Source of the DNA: Rikenellaceae bacterium
GTDB taxonomy: Bacteria; Bacteroidota; Bacteroidia; Bacteroidales; UBA932
Reading direction: 5' to 3'
Assembly (NCBI GenBank): GCA_003542575.1
Contig: DPKJ01000005.1
Location: 248,001 to 312,000, forward strand
DNA length: 64,000 bases
Both the position numbers and the translations under genes were made by a program. How positions within the stretch are numbered: the first letter of the stretch is position 1; the number at the start of each line of letters is the position of its first letter. The notes under the pieces are model-generated. The model did no database searches. It was not told where the DNA came from and saw only the letters and a list, made by a program, of their open reading frames with translations. Below, piece by piece: positions 1 to 8,335 of this stretch.

Positions 1-2265
1 TTGACATCCGGTGCAAACATGATAAACCGCCTTCAAAGTTTGTCAAAAATTCCTCTTCTTGTTACAATAGACGGTGAGTGGGGAGTTGCAATGAGGTTTG
101 ACTCCGTTGTTCAGTTTCCCAGACAAATGCAACTCGGCGCTTTAACCGATGAATCTCTTGTCTATCAGATGGGAGCTGCAATAGGAAGACAGTCCAAAAG
201 GCTGGGAATAGATGTAAACTATGCCCCTACAATTGATATTAACAGCAATCCAAGAAACCCGGTAATAAACACCAGATCGTTCGGAGAGTCTCCGGAGATT
301 GTTGCAAAATACGGAAAGGCATATATGCTTGGAATGAAGGATGCCGGGGTATTGGGATCGGCAAAACACTTTCCGGGACACGGGGACACCGAGGATGACT
401 CTCACCATACACTTCCTCTTTTGAACTTCTCTAAAGAAAGGATTGATATGCTTGAGTTATACCCTTTTAGGGCTCTTATTGAAGCAGGTGTAGATATGGT
501 TATGATTGGTCATCTTCAGATTCCATCTCTAGACAGTTCGGGAAGACCAAGTTCAATATCAAAACCAATTGTCAGCGGTCTTTTGAGGGGTGAACTTGAA
601 TATGAAGGAATAATAATTTCAGATGCACTTAATATGAAGGGTGTATCAGAGTACATATCACCGGAATTGTTACCATTGGAAGCCTACAAAGCAGGATGTG
701 ATTTCATACTGATGCCAGAAAGGGTCACCGAAGCTATAACCGTTATGGAAAAAGCTGTTGAAAGAGGGGAGATTTCAATTCACAGCTTGAATATGAGAGT
801 TCGTAAAATGCTATCTGTAAAGCTAAAACAAGGTATCCTTGAAGATTATTATAAAATCTCCAATCAAAATCTTTACGAAGATCTTAACGACCCCAATTAC
901 TTATCACTTGTCTCATCAATTTCTGATAAGTCTGTAACAGTGGTGAATAATAGAGGTAACCTGATTCCGATCAAAGAGTTAAAAAAAGAGAAAATCGGAT
1001 ATTTATCACTAGGTGGCGACAGAAATGGTAAAGAGCTGGCAGCCCAATTACAGCTTTATACGCATATTGATACAATCGTTTTAAGAGGTAAGTATTCACA
1101 GAACGATTTGAACAGAGCTTTAAACCAACTTTCTGATAATTCGGTCATAATTATTGCTATGCATAACACTGATGCAAGACCTCAGAGAGATTTTGGAATA
1201 GACAGCAACCAGATAAAGCGATTAACTGATTTTGCCCAAAATAAAAGAGTTGTGTTTGCTTATTTTGGTAATCCATTAGCTTTGCCACAAATAAAAAACT
1301 ACCAGAATTTCTCTTCTGTGATAATCGGATACTCAAATACAATTTACAACAACAAATCGGTGGCCGGAATATTATTCGGTTCAATAGGGGCGGAGGGAAG
1401 GTTACCGGTTACCTCCGGAACTCTTTCACCCGGATACTCGGTCAGAACAGAGGGTGATTTAAGAATTTCATACGGCATTCCTGAAGATTTTAAGCTGGCT
1501 GGTAACAAACTGAGAGCAGAAATTGACACCATTATCAATGACGACATACTGGCAGGGCGATATAATGGTGCTCAGTTAATACTCATGAAAAATAATCGTG
1601 TTATTATTAACACTTCATATGGTTCAATGAAAACAGATATGCAGGTAAAAATTAACCGCATATCAGGGATGATTGCCCATTTGCCTGCAATAACACTATT
1701 AGCCGAGAGAGGGAAGCTATCACTGGAGGATTTTGCCGGGAAATATCTAAAACGAAGGGGAGATTCCCGTCTGAGTAATGTTCTTCTTTCAGATTTACTA
1801 ATGCACAGAACAGATATTTCTGATGCCGATTCCTATAAATTCAGATATTCTGAATCAAATAAAGAGGCTTTAAGAAGGGTTGTAGAATATGTAACGCTGC
1901 ATAACTTTGAAGATTTCGTGAAGGATGAAATCCTTTCGTTAATTGGAATGGACAGAACGTACATTAAAGGAGATTTTGCCTTTTCAAACGCAAATGACAT
2001 TGCGAAGTTTATTTCGTTTTTAAGATCAAAGGGAGTGTATGGAGGGTTGGAACTGGCAGGGGAGGAGAGTGCAAAGTGGATTTTGAACATGATGCATTAC
2101 TACTCCGTATCACCCAATGGAAGCATTGTCTGGTACGACGATAAAGAAGATATAGCCCTTATCTTCCTGAATGACAAGGATGACTCAAAAATGGCAGAAT
2201 CTCAGAAAATAAATACTGGAGACAATCTTAGAAGAAGAGTTATCGACTTTTTAACAGATATTTAA
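1..2265 (+). CDS. GH3 beta-N-acetylhexosaminidase-like protein with degenerate C-terminal serine-hydrolase domain (5' partial)
   Basis: The gene enters from the left edge, so its signal peptide and the first part of the GH3 barrel are missing and the first codon shown is not a real start. The NagZ-type signature KHFPGHGDT is at residues 122-130 with the following D-SHH, and the likely nucleophile is Asp208 in ISDALNMKG. This supports hydrolysis of beta-N-acetylglucosamine linkages, probably in peptidoglycan or glycans outside the inner membrane. Residues about 300-480 look like the GH3 C-terminal sandwich. Residues about 500-754 align with the beta-lactamase/serine-hydrolase domain often fused in Bacteroidota, but the segment that should carry Ser-x-x-Lys reads NRISGMIAHLPAI (552-564), so the nucleophile motif is lost. 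Its end overlaps pssA tail to tail by 26 bp. Confidence 0.88.
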   Translation: MTSGANMINRLQSLSKIPLLVTIDGEWGVAMRFDSVVQFPRQMQLGALTDESLVYQMGAAIGRQSKRLGIDVNYAPTIDINSNPRNPVINTRSFGESPEIVAKYGKAYMLGMKDAGVLGSAKHFPGHGDTEDDSHHTLPLLNFSKERIDMLELYPFRALIEAGVDMVMIGHLQIPSLDSSGRPSSISKPIVSGLLRGELEYEGIIISDALNMKGVSEYISPELLPLEAYKAGCDFILMPERVTEAITVMEKAVERGEISIHSLNMRVRKMLSVKLKQGILEDYYKISNQNLYEDLNDPNYLSLVSSISDKSVTVVNNRGNLIPIKELKKEKIGYLSLGGDRNGKELAAQLQLYTHIDTIVLRGKYSQNDLNRALNQLSDNSVIIIAMHNTDARPQRDFGIDSNQIKRLTDFAQNKRVVFAYFGNPLALPQIKNYQNFSSVIIGYSNTIYNNKSVAGILFGSIGAEGRLPVTSGTLSPGYSVRTEGDLRISYGIPEDFKLAGNKLRAEIDTIINDDILAGRYNGAQLILMKNNRVIINTSYGSMKTDMQVKINRISGMIAHLPAITLLAERGKLSLEDFAGKYLKRRGDSRLSNVLLSDLLMHRTDISDADSYKFRYSESNKEALRRVVEYVTLHNFEDFVKDEILSLIGMDRTYIKGDFAFSNANDIAKFISFLRSKGVYGGLELAGEESAKWILNMMHYYSVSPNGSIVWYDDKEDIALIFLNDKDDSKMAESQKINTGDNLRRRVIDFLTDI

Positions 2266-2980
2266 AAGTATTGTACACTATGTAGGAAAACAGTACCAGA
2301 AATAGCCATAAAGACCATTTTGAGCCGGTTGCAGCTACTGGTATAACAAGAAGAGTAGAATATATAAAAAAGAGATATTTAGCCTTGTTATCGGCAAATT
2401 TCAGGCTCTTGAACTTAAGTGAGAACATTGGAATTTCGCTAACCAGCAATAGTGACAATATCACTGAAATCATCGGAAAAAACCACAGATTGTCAAAAAG
2501 AAAATCAAATTTTACATTATAGGATGAATAGTGCAACATCATTGCAATCAAAAGAGCGTTTGCAGGTGTTGCCAAACCAATAAAATCTGTAGTTTGCCGC
2601 GTGTCAATGTTAAATTTGGCAAGTCTCAGGGCAGAGAAAAGAGCTATAAGAAGAGGTGTAAACGAAAGTATTTCAAACAGAACCATATTTCCTGAATGTA
2701 TTTGAGGAGAAAGGTAACTGCTGAATCTGTAATAGATTAAAATAGAAGGAGCCAGACCAAAACTGACAAGGTCAGCAAGAGAATCCAGCTCCTTTCCTAA
2801 AGGTGAATATGCTTTAAGCAACCTGGCGGCAAATCCATCAAAAAAGTCAAATATTGCTGCGGCAATAATGAGATAGACAGAGAAATGGAGCCACCCCTTT
2901 AATCCAAATATTACGGCCAGAATTCCGCAAAACAGGTTAACAAGAGTAATAGTATTGGGAATATGTTTTGTTAGTCTCAT
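2240..2980 (-). CDS. pssA: CDP-diacylglycerol-serine O-phosphatidyltransferase
   Basis: Makes phosphatidylserine from CDP-diacylglycerol and serine, the step before phosphatidylethanolamine, in the inner membrane. The CDP-alcohol phosphatidyltransferase signature D-x2-DG-x2-AR-x8-G-x3-D-x3-D is intact around residues 45-70 (DFFDG, AARLL, then GKELDSLAD). The 246-residue protein has several hydrophobic helices and begins with the usual MRLTKHIPNTITLVNLFCG. Convergent with the GH3 gene; no terminator hairpin lies between them. Length and motif fit the bacterial PssA family well. Confidence 0.93.
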   Translation of the reverse strand: MRLTKHIPNTITLVNLFCGILAVIFGLKGWLHFSVYLIIAAAIFDFFDGFAARLLKAYSPLGKELDSLADLVSFGLAPSILIYYRFSSYLSPQIHSGNMVLFEILSFTPLLIALFSALRLAKFNIDTRQTTDFIGLATPANALLIAMMLHYSSYNVKFDFLFDNLWFFPMISVILSLLLVSEIPMFSLKFKSLKFADNKAKYLFFIYSTLLVIPVAATGSKWSLWLFLVLFSYIVYNTFKYLLKSR

Positions 2981-3014
2981 TATTTATTTCAGGTTGATTG
3001 GTTAATTTGATAGA

Positions 3015-4193
3015 TTATATACCGAGCTTTTTTCTTATAGTTTCAGGGATTGAGCTTTTATGCACCATAACTGAGATAGTTTTAGCCTTAACGAAACTCT
3101 CGGACATATTTAGGTACCCTCCGAATTTGTTTCTTTGGGTGCCCCATGAGTTCTTGGTAACGTAATACTTATTTCCATTCTGATCCTTAACAATACCGAT
3201 AAGCAGCATCAAATGGTCATCTGTTGTTGTGAAATTTTCATATCCTTTTTGTCTGATCTCCTGAGTAACCTTAACCTCCGGATAAATGTTCTGAAATTTA
3301 TAAATCTCAGCATATTTATCTTCGGTAGCAAGCTTCTCAAAACGAGCCCTGTCTTCTCCAAGATATCCGGACAAATCTTCAATTTCAGGATTGATTGCAA
3401 CACCGTTTGCATGCGAAAAACCCTTCTCACTTACATCACCATCCCAGCAAATTGTGTAACCCTTTGTTAGGGCATTGTCAATTATTGACATCAGTTCATC
3501 AAGCGGAACATTGTAGAACTTCTCATGGTCCCAGTTATCCGGAACCTCAATAACTGATTTTTTATAAAAAGGGATATGGTTGAAACTTGTAATTTCAACA
3601 TAGTCTTCCATATTCAAACCCAGTGAATTTGCAAATGAAACAGGAGTGTACTGTTTGCCCTTAAAATCAAATTTTTCAGGTAAAGGGCCCAGATATATGT
3701 CCATTAGTGAGTTAACAAGTTTGTAGTATTCAGGGCTCCTTTGCTTAAGCTCTACGGCTGCTCCAGAAATAACATTAACGAATTTGTTTAGCTCTTTGTG
3801 ATTATTTAGTGGGGAGTTATAATTAATCCCGTTATAAACCTCTTGTGGAACAACTCCGTACTCCTTAACAATGTTTGTAAACATGTGTGCAAGGCTGCCC
3901 TGACCAATATTACCATTTCCTCTCCTCAGGTAGTTGTCATCCATTCTTTTAAGGTAGTTAATCCTGACTACAAACATTTCAGAGAGGTCAAATTCTCCTT
4001 TTCCGGTTCTCAGCAGTTCTGACTCAAGAAAAGCTGCAGCGGCATAACTCCAGCAAGTTCCGCTGCTTGCCTGATTTTTTACCGGTGTTGCAGCATTTTT
4101 AACCACATCTGTAAAGATGTACCCCTGTGCATTTACAGTTAATGCTAAAACAAGCAATAGCAGAGTAATTGTTGCTTTTAGTGAATTTTTCAT
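3015..4193 (-). CDS. Secreted C1B-family cysteine peptidase (bleomycin hydrolase/PepC-like), copy 1
   Basis: Papain-fold aminopeptidase of the bleomycin hydrolase type. A Sec signal peptide (MKNSLKATITLLLLVLALTVNAQ) precedes the catalytic block SGTCWSYA with Cys47. The catalytic His is in TTDDHLMLLIGI and the Asn in YVTKNSWGT near the C terminus, so the Cys/His/Asn triad is complete. Cytosolic PepC lacks a signal peptide; secreted versions are common in Bacteroidota and probably process peptides in the periplasm. It lies 22 bp downstream of a paralogue and is probably co-transcribed with it. The substrate is not known. Confidence 0.88.
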   Translation of the reverse strand: MKNSLKATITLLLLVLALTVNAQGYIFTDVVKNAATPVKNQASSGTCWSYAAAAFLESELLRTGKGEFDLSEMFVVRINYLKRMDDNYLRRGNGNIGQGSLAHMFTNIVKEYGVVPQEVYNGINYNSPLNNHKELNKFVNVISGAAVELKQRSPEYYKLVNSLMDIYLGPLPEKFDFKGKQYTPVSFANSLGLNMEDYVEITSFNHIPFYKKSVIEVPDNWDHEKFYNVPLDELMSIIDNALTKGYTICWDGDVSEKGFSHANGVAINPEIEDLSGYLGEDRARFEKLATEDKYAEIYKFQNIYPEVKVTQEIRQKGYENFTTTDDHLMLLIGIVKDQNGNKYYVTKNSWGTQRNKFGGYLNMSESFVKAKTISVMVHKSSIPETIRKKLGI

Positions 4194-4215
4194 AGTAAAA
4201 GTAAAATTTGATAGT

Positions 4216-5409
4216 TTATTTTATTCCAAGTTTAGCTTTTATGCCAGCAGGAATTGAGTTTTTGTGCACAACAATATTCATGGTTTTATATCTGGCAAAT
4301 GTCTCGGAAACATACCATATTCCTTTGTAGTCACCTGTTTCACCCCATGAGTTTTTTACCATGTAGTATTTGTTTCCCTTCTGATCTTTTGCAATACCGT
4401 ATATATGCATACCATGATCGTCTGTTGTCTGACCATTGTCAAATGCAATTTGACGAGCCTCCTGAGTAATTTTTTTCTCGGGAACAATCTGTTCAAGACT
4501 GAAAAGCTTTGCATCAAGCTCACTTTTAGGAACTCCAAGCCATCTCTCCTGATCAGAGCCGGACATGTTGGCAATTTCTGTTTCAGGTACAAAAGCAATA
4601 CCTTTGCGTGTAAACCCTTTTTCGCTAACATCCGAAGCCCAAAGAACAGTATATCCCTTTTCGATTGCAAAGTCAAATACCATCATCAACTCATCAATTG
4701 GCAAGTTGTATGAGCGGTCCCATCTCCAGTTGTCAGGTATTTCCAGAGCAAATTCAGAGTAAAATGGATGGTGTGTGTATGATGTCAGAGATACATAATC
4801 ATCAGACAAAATGCCCAATTCAGCTGCAAAGCTTTTGGGAGTATACTCCTTGCCTTTGTATGTGAATTTTTGTGGAACCTCTCCAAGATATGCGTTTAGA
4901 ATCCCTCTGAAGCCCTCTTTCCATGCGGGAGTGTATTTTCCGTTTGGATTTCTGACAAGAGCCTTAACATAACCTGAAAGAGCAGCGTCAAACTCATTGT
5001 GAATATGGTTTTTTTCGCCGTAGTTGAGTCCCGGCATAACTTCATCCGGAACAATCCCGTAATTTTTCCACACAGCAAGAACATCCCCAAATGAACTACC
5101 GGGTGCAAAATTTATGTTACCCGAAGTTCTAATGTACTTGTCTGCCTTGTCATAGTAAGCGTTTGACACAATAAACATTTCAGAAAGGTCATGAGTGCCT
5201 TTACCTGTTCTGATAAGCTCTGACTCAAGAAAAGAGAGGGCAGAAAAACTCCAGCATGTACTGGTTCTGTTCTGATTTTTGATGCTTGTTACAGGATGCT
5301 CTTTTACCACTATAAACTTGTAACCCTCTTTTATGGAGTTATTTTCCTGACTGAAAGAGGATACCGTTAAAAACGAAAGCAGTATTAAAACTGCAGCGAA
5401 TCTTTTCAT
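4216..5409 (-). CDS. Secreted C1B-family cysteine peptidase (bleomycin hydrolase/PepC-like), copy 2
   Basis: Paralogue of the next gene downstream, of the same size (397 residues) and domain order. It has a signal peptide (MKRFAAVLILLSFLTVSSFSQ), catalytic Cys52 in TSTCWSFS, His in TTDDHGMHIYGI and Asn in YMVKNSWGE. It is the first gene of a likely two-gene operon. A minus-strand TAACTTTG promoter core at 5435-5442 gives a leader of about 18 nt. The pair diverge most in the middle, which may reflect different substrates (inference). Confidence 0.88.
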   Translation of the reverse strand: MKRFAAVLILLSFLTVSSFSQENNSIKEGYKFIVVKEHPVTSIKNQNRTSTCWSFSALSFLESELIRTGKGTHDLSEMFIVSNAYYDKADKYIRTSGNINFAPGSSFGDVLAVWKNYGIVPDEVMPGLNYGEKNHIHNEFDAALSGYVKALVRNPNGKYTPAWKEGFRGILNAYLGEVPQKFTYKGKEYTPKSFAAELGILSDDYVSLTSYTHHPFYSEFALEIPDNWRWDRSYNLPIDELMMVFDFAIEKGYTVLWASDVSEKGFTRKGIAFVPETEIANMSGSDQERWLGVPKSELDAKLFSLEQIVPEKKITQEARQIAFDNGQTTDDHGMHIYGIAKDQKGNKYYMVKNSWGETGDYKGIWYVSETFARYKTMNIVVHKNSIPAGIKAKLGIK

Positions 5410-5434
5410 AATCTTTGTTATAATTTAGTTTTTC

Positions 5435-5442
5435 CAAAGTTA
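5435..5442 (-). promoter_or_regulatory. TAnnTTTG -7 promoter core for the C1 peptidase pair
   Basis: On the minus strand the bases read TAACTTTG, the Bacteroidota -7 consensus. It lies about 26 bp upstream of the ATG at 5409 and fits the short leaders common in this phylum. Confidence 0.5.
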
Positions 5443-5469
5443 TGAAAAAAATGGAAGAGCATACTTCAC

Positions 5470-6093
5470 TTATGGAATATTCATATACTTGTGTGTCTGA
5501 AGAGATATATTCCAGCAAGGATTTGTCTTTACATATTCCACAATCTTCTCCATCATCTCTCCTGACTTGCTCCATTCAGGTTGAAGGTATAACAGACAAT
5601 CCGGCTTTACCCGACTTCTGTTCTCCTCAGCCCAAATGAAATCAACCTCATCTTCAACAATTATTTTTAGCTCTGAAGCCATCTCATATATCTCATCTAC
5701 CGGTGGTTTCTTCCTCTTTGGAGATAAACAAATCCAGTCAAAGTTGCCACTAATGTGACTTGAACCGCTGGTTTCGAGAAATATCTCTATACCATGATTT
5801 TTTAGCTTCCTGCAAAGAATATCCAAAGGATAGTTTAGTGGTTCACCACCTGTAATAACTATTGATTTTGCCGGGTGTATTATTGCATCTGCAACAATTT
5901 TATCCACTTCAACAGGAGGATATAGTCCCGGATTCCATGTCTCTTTTGCATCACACCAATTGCAGCCGACATCACACCCCCCAAGTCTTATGAAATATGC
6001 AGCTTTCCCTGTGTTAAAGCCCTCTCCCTGAATAGTATAAAATGCCTCTGCCAATGGGAGTAGGTTCCCGTTGTCGAGTTCCGGTATTTTCAT
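5470..6093 (-). CDS. queE: 7-carboxy-7-deazaguanine synthase (radical SAM)
   Basis: Converts 6-carboxytetrahydropterin to 7-carboxy-7-deazaguanine in queuosine biosynthesis. With the start at 6093 the protein has 207 residues and opens MKIPELDNGNLLPLAEAFYTIQGEG, the usual QueE N terminus. The radical SAM cysteines are Cys40-x3-Cys44-x2-Cys47 (CDVGCNWC), followed by the SAM-binding ITGGEP motif. A longer in-frame reading to 6171 exists but would start upstream of the TAACTTTG promoter core at 6103-6110, so I chose the internal ATG. Another queuosine gene, queA, lies at 55.5 kb but is not linked. Confidence 0.93.
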   Translation of the reverse strand: MKIPELDNGNLLPLAEAFYTIQGEGFNTGKAAYFIRLGGCDVGCNWCDAKETWNPGLYPPVEVDKIVADAIIHPAKSIVITGGEPLNYPLDILCRKLKNHGIEIFLETSGSSHISGNFDWICLSPKRKKPPVDEIYEMASELKIIVEDEVDFIWAEENRSRVKPDCLLYLQPEWSKSGEMMEKIVEYVKTNPCWNISLQTHKYMNIP

Positions 6094-6102
6094 CTTTTTT
6101 TG

Positions 6103-6110
6103 CAAAGTTA
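6103..6110 (-). promoter_or_regulatory. TAnnTTTG -7 promoter core for queE
   Basis: Minus-strand TAACTTTG ends 9 bp before the chosen queE ATG (6093). The transcript would be almost leaderless, which supports the shorter start. Confidence 0.5.
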
Positions 6111-6202
6111 AAAACAATTGACAAACAGGTGCCTTTTTGTCAGTTTTATACTGATGGCAAATTTGTTGCAAATACTACAATAGGTTATAATATTTTGAAA
6201 AG

Positions 6203-8335
6203 ATGGATAATTACAAATATGAAGCATTAAAAAACTTTGCTATCAATCTGAATGAAATGGCCAGGTTGGGCAAACTTGATCCTGTTATTGGAAGAGATGA
6301 CGAAATAAGAAGAGTATTGCAGATTCTAAGCAGAAGAACCAAGAATAATCCGATTCTGATTGGAGAGCCCGGAGTCGGAAAAACAGCAATTGCAGAAGGA
6401 ATCGCTCAAAGAATTGTCATAGGGGATGTTCCTGAAAACCTCATGACAAAAATTATTTTTTCTCTTGACATGGGAGCACTTATAGCAGGTGCAAAGTATA
6501 AAGGAGAGTTTGAGGAGAGACTAAAAGGTGTCATAAAGGAGGTTATTGATAGTAACGGAGATGTTATATTATTTATAGATGAAATACATACGCTTGTTGG
6601 AGCTGGAAAAAGTGATGGTGCCATGGATGCCGCTAATATCCTCAAACCGGCATTGGCCAGAGGCGAACTTAGGGCAGTTGGTTCAACAACGCTTGATGAA
6701 TATCAGAAATATTTTGAAAAAGATAAGGCACTTGAGCGTAGATTTCAAATGGTTTTGATTGATGAACCTTCGCCTTCTGAAGCAATTTCAATATTAAGAG
6801 GTCTCAAGGAGAGATACGAAAACCATCACAAAGTTCAGATTAAGGATGATGCTATTATTGCTGCAGTTGATCTTTCACACAGGTATATCACATCAAGATT
6901 TCTTCCTGATAAGGCAATTGATTTAATTGACGAGGCTGCTTCCCGTCTGAGACTGGAAATGAATTCTGTCCCGGAATCTATTGATGAACTCAACAGAAAA
7001 ATCAGTCAGCTGGAAATTGAAAGAGAAGCTGTAAAGAGAGAAAAAGGAGTAGAAAAACTTGATGAGCTGTCAAGGCAAATAGGTAAGTTGTCGGCTGAAC
7101 GAGAGACAAAGACTGCACAGTGGAAAAAAGAAAAAGCAATCATAGAGCAAGTGCAAAAGAAGAAAATTGAAATTGAAAATCTAAAATTCAGGGCAACTGA
7201 GGCTGAAAGGTCCGGGGACTATGGTAAAGTTGCAGAATTGAGGTATGGTAAAATAGTTGCAGCAGAGAGAGAAATTGAAGGACTAATGGTAAAAAAGAGC
7301 CGGAATGAAATTTCGTTGATTAATGAATATGTAGAGCCGGAAGATATTGCAGAGGTAGTTGCCAAATGGACCGGGATACCTGTGAGAAGGATGTTGGAGA
7401 GTGAAAAGGAGAAGCTTCTCAGGATGGAAGATGTTCTGCACAAAAGGGTTATTTGTCAGGACGAGGCAATAGGTGCTGTTTCAGATGCTATAAGAAGAAG
7501 TCGGGCAGGTTTGCAGGATTCAAAGAGACCAATTGGTTCATTCCTTTTTCTTGGAACAACAGGTGTAGGAAAGACTGAACTTGCCAAGGCTTTGGCAGAA
7601 TTCCTGTTCAATGATGAAAATCTGATTACCAGGATTGATATGAGTGAATATCAGGAGAGGCATTCTGTATCAAGGCTGGTTGGGGCACCTCCGGGTTATA
7701 TCGGCTATGAAGAGGGAGGTCAGCTGACAGAATCAGTAAGAAGAAAACCATATTCAGTAGTCCTTCTTGACGAAATAGAGAAGGCTCACCCCGATGTATT
7801 CAATATATTGCTTCAGGTGCTTGATGACGGAAGGTTAACAGACAATAAAGGCAGAACGGTTAATTTTAAAAACACCATTCTTATCATGACCTCCAATGCC
7901 GGCTCAGAAGTTATACAAGACAAATTGAGTAGGTTAGATGATAATAACAGTGATGAGATAGTGGAAAAAACAAGAAACGAGGTTTTGGAGATACTAAAAA
8001 ACAGCGTAAGGCCGGAATTTCTCAACAGAATAGATGAAATAATTGTATTCCATCCTCTTTCTATAGAAAATATGAAAGATATTCTTAAACTTCAGATAGA
8101 CGGAGTTAAGAAAATCCTCAAAGAGAAAGAGATACAGCTCGAGTTCACAGATTATGCACTCAGCTATATTTGTAACAAAAGCTATGATCCCTCATATGGG
8201 GCAAGGCCTCTTAAAAGAATATTGCAAAGAGAACTTGTAAACGAATTGGCCCGGTTACTTTTAAAGGGAACCCTGGCCAAAGACAAGCCGGTTATTATTG
8301 ATTATTTTGAAGATAACCTTGTCTTTAGAAATTAA
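6203..8335 (+). CDS. clpB: ClpB-type disaggregase lacking the N-terminal Clp-N domain
   Basis: Hexameric AAA+ chaperone that, in the known family, extracts proteins from aggregates together with DnaK. Two nucleotide-binding domains are present: Walker A1 GEPGVGKT (54-61) with Walker B FIDEIHT, and Walker A2 GTTGVGKT (451-458) with Walker B LLDEIEKAH. A coiled M-domain (about 260-390) marks it as ClpB rather than ClpA, and I saw no ClpP-binding IGF-type loop. The protein is 710 residues against about 860 for full ClpB. It starts directly at the linker before NBD1, so the mobile Clp-N domain is absent. The upstream DNA belongs to divergent queE, so the domain has not been split off by a frameshift. 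Its stop overlaps the next gene's end by 4 bp. Confidence 0.9.
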   Translation: MDNYKYEALKNFAINLNEMARLGKLDPVIGRDDEIRRVLQILSRRTKNNPILIGEPGVGKTAIAEGIAQRIVIGDVPENLMTKIIFSLDMGALIAGAKYKGEFEERLKGVIKEVIDSNGDVILFIDEIHTLVGAGKSDGAMDAANILKPALARGELRAVGSTTLDEYQKYFEKDKALERRFQMVLIDEPSPSEAISILRGLKERYENHHKVQIKDDAIIAAVDLSHRYITSRFLPDKAIDLIDEAASRLRLEMNSVPESIDELNRKISQLEIEREAVKREKGVEKLDELSRQIGKLSAERETKTAQWKKEKAIIEQVQKKKIEIENLKFRATEAERSGDYGKVAELRYGKIVAAEREIEGLMVKKSRNEISLINEYVEPEDIAEVVAKWTGIPVRRMLESEKEKLLRMEDVLHKRVICQDEAIGAVSDAIRRSRAGLQDSKRPIGSFLFLGTTGVGKTELAKALAEFLFNDENLITRIDMSEYQERHSVSRLVGAPPGYIGYEEGGQLTESVRRKPYSVVLLDEIEKAHPDVFNILLQVLDDGRLTDNKGRTVNFKNTILIMTSNAGSEVIQDKLSRLDDNNSDEIVEKTRNEVLEILKNSVRPEFLNRIDEIIVFHPLSIENMKDILKLQIDGVKKILKEKEIQLEFTDYALSYICNKSYDPSYGARPLKRILQRELVNELARLLLKGTLAKDKPVIIDYFEDNLVFRN

